Assembly: GCA_030641525.1 (NCBI GenBank)
Contig: DAOWHH010000008.1
Coordinates: 1 to 34,032 of the forward strand
Reading direction: 5' to 3'
Source: a bacterium
GTDB lineage: Bacteria; Patescibacteriota; Minisyncoccia; Phycocordibacterales; UBA12079
DNA: 34,032 bases
Under the pieces are notes generated by a model. The model was not told where the DNA came from. It ran no database searches and saw only the letters and a program-made list of their open reading frames with translations. Each line of letters opens with the position of its first letter. The stretch's first letter is position 1. The translations under genes were made by a program, and so were the position numbers. Positions 15,307-23,005 of this stretch are shown one piece after another.

Positions 15307-17010
15307 ATGGAAAAGATAATTTTGGGTGAAGATTTGCCAGAAAAAATAAAAGAAGAATTTAAAGAATATCCTGAATTATTAGGACAACTTCTTTTTTATA
15401 GAGGAATAAAAACAAAAAAAGAAGCAGATATTTTTCTAAATCCAGATTATGATAAAGGTATATATGACCCTTTTTTAGTGAAAGGAATGGATTTAGCTGT
15501 TGAAAGAATATTAAAAGCTATAAAAGATGATCAAAAAATAATAATTTATAGCGATTATGATGCTGATGGTATTCCTGGGGCAGTGATTTTAAGTGATTTT
15601 TTTAAGAAAATTGCTTTTTTAAATTATAAAAATTATATTCCTAATCGTTTGAATGAAGGGTATGGATTGCATAAGAGTGCGATAGAAAGTTTTAAAGAAG
15701 ATGGAGTTAATCTTTTGATTACGATTGATTGTGGAATTACTGATGTAGAGTCTGTGCAATTAGCGATGGAAAATAATATAGATGTGATTATTACCGATCA
15801 TCATTTGATAAATGGGAAATTACCTCCAGCCTTTGCTATTTTAAATTCTAAACAAGAGGATGATAATTATCCTGATGATATGCTTTGCGGAACAGGACTT
15901 GTATATAAATTAATTCAAGCTTTAATTGAAAAAGGTGATTTTGATTTACCAAAAGGTTGGGAAAAATGGTTACTTGATATGGTAGCTTTGGCGACATTAG
16001 CAGATATGGTTCCTTTGAAAAAAGAAAATAGAATTTTTGCTAAATACGGGCTTTTTGTAATGAGAAAATCTCCAAGATTAGGGTTAATTAAATTACTTAA
16101 GAAAGCATGGGTTAGACAGAATGATATTGTAGAGGAAGATATTAGTTTTATGATTGCTCCAAGAATAAATGCTGCTTCTAGAATGGGTGATCCTCAAATT
16201 GCTTTTGATTTACTTTCATCTGATGACGATGTAGTGGTTGAAAATTTAGCAAAAGAATTAGAAAAATTAAATAATAAAAGAAAAACAACGGTGGCTGTAG
16301 CTGTAAGAAAGGCTAATAAAAAAATAAAGGAGAGGGGTGTAAAAGATGTTATTGTAATCGGTGATTCAGAATGGAATATTGGTTTGTCTGGTTTAATTGC
16401 TTCTTCTTTACAAAGGGAATATAAAAAACCTTGTTTTGTGTGGGGAACTGATAAAAGTGGTGCTTATTGTGGCTCTTGTCGTTCTGATAATGTTGATTTA
16501 GTTGAACTTATGAATTTAGTTGAGAAAGGATTTTTTAAGCACACAGGGGGACATAGGCAGGCAGGTGGTTTTGGTGTAATTTCTGAACAAATACATTTTT
16601 TTGAAGAGAAAATATTAAATGCTTATGAGAAAATTAAGGATAAATCAGAGGAAACAAAAGTTTTTGTCGATAAAAAATTAATATTGGATGATATTAATTG
16701 GGATAATTGGAAATTGATTGAAAAAATGGCTCCATTTGGAATGGGGAATCAAAAACCATTATTTTTATTTGAAAATATTGAGATAATTGATATGAGAGTT
16801 TTTGGAAAGACTTCAAATCATTTAGAAATAATTTTTAAGAATACTAAAGGTGAAAGGATTAAGGTAATTGATTTTTTTAGTGATTATATTGTAGACAAAC
16901 AATCTACCCTAAAGAAAGGGCAGAAAATAAAACTCTTAGCTAATTTCGAGAAGAATAATTTTAATGGTTCAAAAGAACTTCAACTAAGAGTTTTTGATAT
17001 TTTGTCTTGA
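15307..17010 (+). CDS. recJ: Single-stranded-DNA-specific exonuclease RecJ
   Basis: DHH motifs IIYSDYDADGIPGAVIL, TIDCGIT, VIITDHH; C-terminal GGHRQAGGFG. Confidence 0.95.
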   Translation: MEKIILGEDLPEKIKEEFKEYPELLGQLLFYRGIKTKKEADIFLNPDYDKGIYDPFLVKGMDLAVERILKAIKDDQKIIIYSDYDADGIPGAVILSDFFKKIAFLNYKNYIPNRLNEGYGLHKSAIESFKEDGVNLLITIDCGITDVESVQLAMENNIDVIITDHHLINGKLPPAFAILNSKQEDDNYPDDMLCGTGLVYKLIQALIEKGDFDLPKGWEKWLLDMVALATLADMVPLKKENRIFAKYGLFVMRKSPRLGLIKLLKKAWVRQNDIVEEDISFMIAPRINAASRMGDPQIAFDLLSSDDDVVVENLAKELEKLNNKRKTTVAVAVRKANKKIKERGVKDVIVIGDSEWNIGLSGLIASSLQREYKKPCFVWGTDKSGAYCGSCRSDNVDLVELMNLVEKGFFKHTGGHRQAGGFGVISEQIHFFEEKILNAYEKIKDKSEETKVFVDKKLILDDINWDNWKLIEKMAPFGMGNQKPLFLFENIEIIDMRVFGKTSNHLEIIFKNTKGERIKVIDFFSDYIVDKQSTLKKGQKIKLLANFEKNNFNGSKELQLRVFDILS

Positions 17011-17052
17011 GTGATATAATTAAGTTAATTATAAAAAATAATTAAAATCTTT

Positions 17053-17283
17053 GTGGAAAAAATAAAAATAGGTAAATATAGGCATTTTAAAGGTAAAGAG
17101 TATGAGGTTATTGGAGTGGCTCATCATAGTGAGGATTTGAGTGAATTAGTTATTTATAAAGCTCTTTATGAATCAGAAGAGTTTGGAAAAGACGTTATTT
17201 GGGCTAGACCAGTAGAGATGTTTTTGGGGGCAAAGGAAATAGATGGAAAAGAAATTAATAGATTTGAATATATAGGAGAATAA
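17053..17283 (+). CDS. DUF1653-type protein (GTG start)
   Basis: KIGKYRHFKGKEYEVIGVAHHSEDLSELVIYKALYES...WARPVEMF. Confidence 0.85.
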   Translation: MEKIKIGKYRHFKGKEYEVIGVAHHSEDLSELVIYKALYESEEFGKDVIWARPVEMFLGAKEIDGKEINRFEYIGE

Positions 17284-17298
17284 AACTAAATTAATATA

Positions 17299-17718
17299 AT
17301 GGAAAAAATTATAATTTTTACAGATGGTGGTTCAAGAGGAAATCCTGGGATAGCAGGGGTAGGGGTGGCTATTTTTGATAATAAAAAGGAAATAAAAGGG
17401 GTTTCTAAATTTTTAGGTAAAAGAACTAATAATTGGGCAGAATATGAAGCTGTTGTCTTAGCTTTAGAGACTGCTCATAGAATGTTCGGTAAAAAAACTT
17501 TGAAAATGGATTTTGAAATTAGAATGGATAGTCAATTGGTACAAAGACAATTAAATAATGAGTATCAAATTAAAGAAGAAAGTCTTTTTGAACAATATAT
17601 TAAAATACACAATTTAATTATTAAATATTTTCCTCATATCAAATTTATCCATATTCCTAGAGAAAAGAACAAGAGAGCTGATGAATTATCAAATGAAGCA
17701 ATGGATGAGGGTAAGTAA
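17299..17718 (+). CDS. rnhA: Ribonuclease HI-like protein
   Basis: IIFTDGGSRGNPGIAGVGVAIFD, NWAEYEAVVLAL, RMDSQLVQRQL, HIPREKNKRADELSNEAM. Confidence 0.93.
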   Translation: MEKIIIFTDGGSRGNPGIAGVGVAIFDNKKEIKGVSKFLGKRTNNWAEYEAVVLALETAHRMFGKKTLKMDFEIRMDSQLVQRQLNNEYQIKEESLFEQYIKIHNLIIKYFPHIKFIHIPREKNKRADELSNEAMDEGK

Positions 17719-17809
17719 GTATCATTTATCTAGGTCAAAGTTTAAAATTAAAAATCTAGAATTCCAAGGAGAATCATAATATCAATTAGAAGTTAATAGT
17801 TTTTAGAGG

Positions 17810-17862
17810 AAAAATCGCTTTGCGATTTTTTCTACTTAATACTTGATACCTAATACTTACTT
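17810..17862. repeat. aaaaatcgc-ttt-gcgattttt hairpin followed by ctacttaatacttgatacctaatacttactt repeat
   Basis: Same arrangement as 2874-2933; ends immediately at the comEC ATG. Confidence 0.75.
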
Positions 17863-19359
17863 ATGAATCTTTCTTTTTTCTCCTTTTCAGTCTTATCTTT
17901 TGTAAGTGGTGTAGCTTTTTGTTCTGTTATTGATTTAGGATTTTCTTTTGGTTTATTTTTAATTTTATTAAGTGGAGTTTTGATGATAATAAAAGAACGA
18001 GATTTGTCTTTAAACAAATCTCGTTCTTTTCTTTTTGTTATTTTATTTTTTCTATTTTTTGGACTAGGTTCTTTACGTTGTTCTGTTTCAAACGAAATGT
18101 ATAACGATAAGTTATTAGATAATTTTATTGGAAAAAATATTTCTATGTTAGGAATAATAGTAGAAGAAGCAGATGAAAGAGAAAATCATATTAAATTAAT
18201 TGTAGAAATTTTTGAAATAGAAAATTTAAAAGAATTAAAAACAAAAATTTTATTAACAACTTCACATTATCCGCAATTTAAGTATGGGGATGAAATTAAA
18301 ATTATTGGTGAATTGGAAAAACCAAAAAACTTTCAAACAGATAACGGAAAAGATTTTGATTATATTTCTTATTTGAAAAAAGATAAAGTATTTTACTTAA
18401 GTTTTTTTCCAGAAGTAGAATTTGTGTCTGAAGGAAATGGAAATATTATAAAAGAAAAATTATTTACTCTTAAATATTTATTTTTAGAAAAGGTTAGAAA
18501 AACAATTCCAGAACCACAAGTTTCTTTATTAGGAGGATTATTATTAGGTTCAAAACAATCTTTAGGAGAAGAGTTACAGGAAGACTTTCGAAAAGTTGGT
18601 TTGATTCATGTTGTGGTTTTATCTGGATACAATGTAAGTATTATTGCAGGATCTATTTTAGCTTTTCTTTCATTTCTTCCACAAATGATTGGAATGATCT
18701 TAGGGTCTTTGGGTATAATTCTATTTGCCATTATGGTAGGAGGGACAGCCACGATTATTAGAGCTTCTATTATGGCCTTATTAGTAATATTAGCTAGAGC
18801 CACAGGGAGAGAGTCTGAAGTTATTAGAGCCTTATTTTTAGCTGGGTTTTTGATGATTTTGTATAATCCTCAAATAGTAGTATTTGATCCTTCTTTTCAA
18901 TTATCTTTTATGGCTACTCTAGGTTTAATTTGTTTATCTTCAAAAATTTCTAATGTTTTTAAATTCATTCCACAAAAATTTTATTTAAGAGAATCGGCAA
19001 CAGCAACCATATCAACTCAAGTTTTTGTTTTACCGCTTTTGTTATATATGACAGGAGAATTATCTTTAGTATCTGTTTTTGTAAATTTATTAGTTTTAAT
19101 GTTTATTCCTGTCACAATGTTATTTGGATTTCTAACAGGTGTAATTTCTTTTGTTTCAATTTACTTATCTTTACCTTTTTCTTATATCACATGTTTTTTA
19201 TTAAGTTATGAATTAAAAATAGTTGAGTTATTTTCAAATTTACCTTTAGCGTCAATTAAAATTTCATATTTTCCTTTTTGGTTATTAATTATTTTTTATT
19301 TAATTTATTTTTTTGTTTTCAAAAACTTTTTAGCAAAAGAAAAAACAAAATTTGGCTAA
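17863..19359 (+). CDS. comEC: ComEC/Rec2-type competence channel (no C-terminal nuclease domain)
   Basis: GLLLGSKQSLGEELQEDFRKVGLIHVVVLSGYNVSIIAG; multiple TM segments. Confidence 0.93.
   Translation: MNLSFFSFSVLSFVSGVAFCSVIDLGFSFGLFLILLSGVLMIIKERDLSLNKSRSFLFVILFFLFFGLGSLRCSVSNEMYNDKLLDNFIGKNISMLGIIVEEADERENHIKLIVEIFEIENLKELKTKILLTTSHYPQFKYGDEIKIIGELEKPKNFQTDNGKDFDYISYLKKDKVFYLSFFPEVEFVSEGNGNIIKEKLFTLKYLFLEKVRKTIPEPQVSLLGGLLLGSKQSLGEELQEDFRKVGLIHVVVLSGYNVSIIAGSILAFLSFLPQMIGMILGSLGIILFAIMVGGTATIIRASIMALLVILARATGRESEVIRALFLAGFLMILYNPQIVVFDPSFQLSFMATLGLICLSSKISNVFKFIPQKFYLRESATATISTQVFVLPLLLYMTGELSLVSVFVNLLVLMFIPVTMLFGFLTGVISFVSIYLSLPFSYITCFLLSYELKIVELFSNLPLASIKISYFPFWLLIIFYLIYFFVFKNFLAKEKTKFG
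17991..18030. repeat. Perfect 17-bp arm palindrome inside comEC
   Basis: aaaagaacgagatttgt-ctttaa-acaaatctcgttctttt. Confidence 0.9.
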
Positions 19360-19416
19360 AACATCTTTGCGTAACAAAGATGTTCGCCCAAACATTTTTT
19401 GTGGGAAATGTTTTAG
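19355..19416. repeat. Two conserved-junction hairpin modules downstream of comEC
   Basis: GGCTAAAACATCtttgcgtaacaaaGATGTTCGCCCaAACATTttttgtgggAAATGTTTTAGG. Confidence 0.8.
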
Positions 19417-19420
19417 GAAA

Positions 19421-19459
19421 AACTTTTTAATTTTTTTAAAAAAATTAAAAAAATAAGTT
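19421..19459. terminator. A/T-rich palindrome, possible terminator of comEC
   Basis: aactttttaattttttt-aaaaaaattaaaaaaataagtt. Confidence 0.5.
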
Positions 19460-19630
19460 ATCAACATGTAATTTATTGCAGAAACAAGTTAAAATTATAA
19501 GTAGCTCAGAAATAAAAATAATCTTTGGTCGTTATTATTTTTTATTTCATAAAAAAGAGCGGTGTGATCAACCTCTGATAAATAAAAACTTTTTTAAAAT
19601 AATTTTTATTTAAAAGATACGATCTAAATT

Positions 19631-19906
19631 ATGGTAAAAGCAAAAAGAACTACTAAAAAAAGAGTGGTTAAAAGAAAAGTTACTAAGAAACCTGTAAGAA
19701 GGAAAGTGGCTAAGAAGCCAGTTCGAAGAAAAGCTGTTAAGAGAACAGTTAAGAAGAAGGTTGTAAAAAGGAAAGTAGCTAAAAAGCCAGCTAAAAAAAG
19801 AGTAGTTAAGAAAAAAGTTGTTAAGCGAAAAGCAGCTAAGAGAACTGTAAAGAAAGCCGTGAAGAGATCTCCTAAGAGGAAAGTGGCTAAGAGAAGGAAG
19901 AGGTAA
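19631..19906 (+). CDS. Histone H1-like Lys/Arg-rich DNA-binding protein
   Basis: 91 aa, nearly all K/R/V/A with KKPVRRKVAKKPVRRKAVKR repeats. Confidence 0.8.
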   Translation: MVKAKRTTKKRVVKRKVTKKPVRRKVAKKPVRRKAVKRTVKKKVVKRKVAKKPAKKRVVKKKVVKRKAAKRTVKKAVKRSPKRKVAKRRKR

Positions 19907-19922
19907 AAGCTATTTTATTTCT

Positions 19923-19960
19923 CAAAAACACCAATCGTAAGGTTGGTGTTTTTGTTTTTT
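19923..19960. terminator. Rho-independent terminator after the H1-like gene
   Basis: caaaaacaccaatc-gtaa-ggttggtgtttttgtttttt. Confidence 0.85.
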
Positions 19961-20034
19961 AAAAATTTAATAAAAAAAAAACGAATCTTAGAGTTTATTT
20001 TCTAAAATTCGCTTTATAATGTAAATAACGATGT

Positions 20035-20565
20035 TTATACACCTGTCTTTGTTATCTCTGCTTTTTCTTCAGCTTTATACATACAGCTTATGAAGAATGT
20101 AATCGGTAAACCGATCCCTGCCATCCAGTAATCAAATGATAATATCTGGATTTTGATGGGTAAACTAAGAAGGATTGCTAGGGTTGTTCCGAATACAATC
20201 GCTTTTTGCACACTCCACCAATTTATAATTGGAAGATTATTAGTGAACCAATTAATGGTTCGCAAAACCAAAGTACAGATGACTGCAAAGGTTAACACTA
20301 GAGAGTTTGATGAAGTCCCGTTGATTTTTTGTACATCACGCTTTATAAGCGTTAGGATACCGTCAACAATCCAGCTAACAAGTTGATCAATAATGGATGC
20401 AATCGGAGCAAACATTATTGCAAAGATTATTATCAGAAATTCTGACGAAGGTCCGTAGGGAATCGGAAATTCACGGTGATAAAACCATAATCCATATGTT
20501 AAAGAAAAACAAGTGACAAAAAATACGAAACTGAAAATTCTATCTTCGATTTTGGAAGGTTGCAT
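20035..20565 (-). CDS. Multi-TM membrane protein of unknown function
   Basis: 176-aa hydrophobic ORF with a strong Shine-Dalgarno (aaaaaaggagttagaaATG). Confidence 0.8.
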   Translation of the reverse strand: MQPSKIEDRIFSFVFFVTCFSLTYGLWFYHREFPIPYGPSSEFLIIIFAIMFAPIASIIDQLVSWIVDGILTLIKRDVQKINGTSSNSLVLTFAVICTLVLRTINWFTNNLPIINWWSVQKAIVFGTTLAILLSLPIKIQILSFDYWMAGIGLPITFFISCMYKAEEKAEITKTGV

Positions 20566-20758
20566 TTCTAACTCCTTTTTTAGTTAAATGTTTAAACATT
20601 TTTAAAGAATCTTAATTGTAATTATATATTGGATATAATTATTTGTCAAATAATATAGTTTTGTGGAGACCATATTTAATAATTGGAACTTCCTAGAAAC
20701 CTATATATTTAATATTTATGATATAATTTATTTATTAAAAATTAATTAAATATAATAT

Positions 20759-21784
20759 ATGGATTTTCAAAATATGTTTAAAAAATTTGATTTAAAAAAT
20801 TTTCTGAAGTTTGCTGGAATTGGAATATTTACTTTATTAATTTTAGGACTTTTAGTTTCTTTAACCTCTTTTATAATTCGAACTGCTTTTAATACTCCTC
20901 GATATGATATAAGTTCTGTTTCCTATGATGGTTATGGTGGAGGTTATAAAGGAGAAATGATAAAACAGGATTTTGAATTATCAGCAAGAAATATTGCATA
21001 TCCAGTACCTACTGTGGATGAAGATTATATAGCAGGATCAGATTTAGAAGATTTTGAGATAACAGAATATAATGCGTATATTCGAACAGCGAGATTAGAA
21101 AAAACTTGTGGAGATATTGAAAATCTAAAAGTAAGAGAAGATGTAATTTTTGAAAATGCTAATAAAGGAGATAGGTATTGTAATTATCGATTTAAGGTAG
21201 AAAAAGAAAAACAAAATGAAATTCTAGAAATTATTAAAGATATGAAACCAGAAAATCTAGATATTAATACAGAAACAATTAAGAAACAAATCGATGACTT
21301 TACTAGTGAAGAAGAAATTCTAGCTAAGAGATTAGAGCAGGTAGAAGAGACTTTAGAAGAAGCTCAAAATGCTTATGATCAAGTTACTCGTCTTGCAACT
21401 AATTCATCTGATGTAGAATCTTTAGCTAAAATTATAAATGACAAGATTGTTTTAATTGAAAAATTAACAAGAGAAAGATTAAATACAAAAAATAATTTAG
21501 ATAGAATTTCTCGAGCTAAGGCAGAACAATTAGAGAGATTAGATTATACATTTTTTTCTGTATCAGTTTCAGAAAATCTAATTATTGATTTTGAAAGAAT
21601 AAAAGATTCTTGGGAAAACGAATTAAAGAATTTTGTAACAGAATTTAATAATCTTCTACAAAATCTAACAATTAAATTATTATCATTTGGTTTAGTTTTA
21701 ATTCAAATTGCTATTTACTTAACTCTAGCTTTATTGATTGGAAAATATGGATGGAGATTTGTGAAATTTGTTTGGAAAAAATAA
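20759..21784 (+). CDS. DUF4349-like membrane-anchored coiled-coil protein
   Basis: N-terminal TM, AYIRTARLEKTCGDIENLKVREDVIFENANKGDRYCNYRFKVEKEKQNEIL, coiled coil, C-terminal TM. Confidence 0.75.
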   Translation: MDFQNMFKKFDLKNFLKFAGIGIFTLLILGLLVSLTSFIIRTAFNTPRYDISSVSYDGYGGGYKGEMIKQDFELSARNIAYPVPTVDEDYIAGSDLEDFEITEYNAYIRTARLEKTCGDIENLKVREDVIFENANKGDRYCNYRFKVEKEKQNEILEIIKDMKPENLDINTETIKKQIDDFTSEEEILAKRLEQVEETLEEAQNAYDQVTRLATNSSDVESLAKIINDKIVLIEKLTRERLNTKNNLDRISRAKAEQLERLDYTFFSVSVSENLIIDFERIKDSWENELKNFVTEFNNLLQNLTIKLLSFGLVLIQIAIYLTLALLIGKYGWRFVKFVWKK

Positions 21785-21834
21785 AAATTGTAGACTGCTC
21801 TGGCTTTCGATTCCTACCGACTATTTCCACGCTG

Positions 21835-21877
21835 ATAAAACAAAAAAACAGGCATTAGAGTCTGTTTTTTGTTTTAT
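21835..21877. terminator. Bidirectional terminator
   Basis: ataaaacaaaaaaacag-gcattagagt-ctgttttttgttttat. Confidence 0.8.
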
Positions 21878-21982
21878 TGTGAAAAGGAACGCTTCGCATG
21901 TTGATTAGTAGGGAATCGGTCACGAATCACTAAGTATTTTCTTCGTCCTTTGGACTCAAAAATATAAAGTGTTCGCGACCCT

Positions 21983-22040
21983 TGAAATAATGCCTAAGCA
22001 TTATTTCAACAACATCAATTTGTTCGCAAGCTCACAAATT
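21983..22040. repeat. Two consecutive hairpins downstream of tmRNA
   Basis: ttgaaataatgc-ctaa-gcattatttcaa and aatttgt-tcgcaagctc-acaaatt. Confidence 0.65.
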
Positions 22041-22058
22041 GGCTTCACGCCTCCGTCT

Positions 22059-22144
22059 TTCGATTCCCACCGTCTCTCACAAACGCAAACGACACCAAAG
22101 CATTGCTTTGGTGTCGGCGTTTTGTGGAGACGGTGGGAATCGAA
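22059..22144. repeat. Imperfect inverted repeat duplicating the tmRNA 3' end
   Basis: ttcgattcccaccgtctctcacaaacgcaaacgacaccaaagc / gctttggtgtcggcgttttgtggagacggtgggaatcgaa. Confidence 0.85.
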
Positions 22145-22515
22145 CCCACATGTGACAATACTTTTAATATGATTCTACAATATATAGATTATTTTTTTGT
22201 TTTAAATGAAGAAAATAAGAAATAATCAAAAACATTCTTCATCGATTTTCTTAGTTTCGAAAATTTGCTGAAAAGGTTCAAATTTTTATATCCTGAAAAT
22301 ATTATGCCGAGATAGATTTATCAGAAATCAATCCATCCGACACCAGTCGCTTTTTAAGCAAAAGCTAGAGCTGGAGTAGAGAAGTAAGGCGAAGCCATTC
22401 TTCCTACTTTCTTAGATAAGTCTGCACTTAATCTGTTCTATTTTTTAACGAGTATAATAGAAATCTCGATATTGCACATAATAAAGGAATATTACCAGCG
22501 AAGCCGATCATCCCC
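22125..22515 (-). ncRNA. ssrA: Transfer-messenger RNA (tmRNA), CCA not encoded
   Basis: 5' GGGGATGATCGGCTTCGCTGG pairs with 3' GGGTTCGATTCCCACCGTCTCCA; internal tag frame ends ...STPALAFA-stop; near smpB. Confidence 0.9.
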
Positions 22516-22520
22516 CTAAA

Positions 22521-22582
22521 ACATTTCATGAAAGACTATTTTCTGAATTTTAAAATTCAGAAAATAGTCTTTCATGAAATGT
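22521..22582. repeat. Perfect 62-bp palindrome (31-bp arms, no spacer)
   Basis: acatttcatgaaagactattttctgaatttt|aaaattcagaaaatagtctttcatgaaatgt. Confidence 0.97.
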
Positions 22583-22590
22583 TCGGGCGA

Positions 22591-22650
22591 ACATCTTTTA
22601 TTCTATAATTTTTAAGATTTTAATCTTAAAAATTATAGAATAAAAGATGT
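22591..22650. repeat. 60-bp palindrome (29-bp arms, 2-nt centre)
   Basis: acatcttttattctataatttttaagatt-tt-aatcttaaaaattatagaataaaagatgt. Confidence 0.97.
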
Positions 22651-22712
22651 TTTAGCCATAAAACCGTTATTAACGATTCGGGCTAGCCACAAAACATTCT
22701 AATGCTTTAGGC
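22651..22712. repeat. Two further, weaker hairpin modules of the same series
   Basis: GCCataaAACCGTTattAACGATTcGGGC and GCCacAAAACATTctAATGCTTTaGGC. Confidence 0.55.
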
Positions 22713-22725
22713 GGGTGACCAAAAA

Positions 22726-22992
22726 TTATATTAATTGTTTTAAATATTTTGTTTTAATTTGTTTTTTAAATCGTGCTCCCCAAAGACTTTTCAAAAACCT
22801 TTCTTTATTGAATGCTTCTTCTTTATCTTCAAACTTTTCATAATGTATTAAAACTAAAGGTTTTCGATGTTTCGTAGCTTTTATATTGCCTTTATTATGT
22901 CTTTCTAATCTTTTCTCTATATTAGAGGTACACCCCACATAAAGTTTTTGGTCTTTTTTACTAAACAATATATAAACAAAATATTTTTCCAT
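22726..22992 (-). CDS. GIY-YIG domain nuclease-like protein
   Basis: KYFVYILFSKKDQKLYVGCTSNIEKRLERHNKG, typical small single-domain GIY-YIG protein. Confidence 0.92.
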   Translation of the reverse strand: MEKYFVYILFSKKDQKLYVGCTSNIEKRLERHNKGNIKATKHRKPLVLIHYEKFEDKEEAFNKERFLKSLWGARFKKQIKTKYLKQLI

Positions 22993-23005
22993 AATTTTTA
23001 AAGAT

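Noticed and set aside
16981-17010. Recoded UGA (Gracilibacteria/SR1 genetic code)
   Set aside because: recJ and the 26530-27189 gene end naturally at TGA and no in-frame TGA interrupts conserved genes.
21969-22172. 67-aa plus-strand ORF ending ...RRWESNPHVTILLI
   Set aside because: Translation of the antisense tmRNA 3' end; RRWESNPH is a typical spurious product of antisense tRNA/tmRNA ends.
22515-22712. Integron attC array
   Set aside because: Folded sites with conserved ends resemble attC superficially, but RYYYAAC/GTTRRRY core pairs are not met and no integrase is present.
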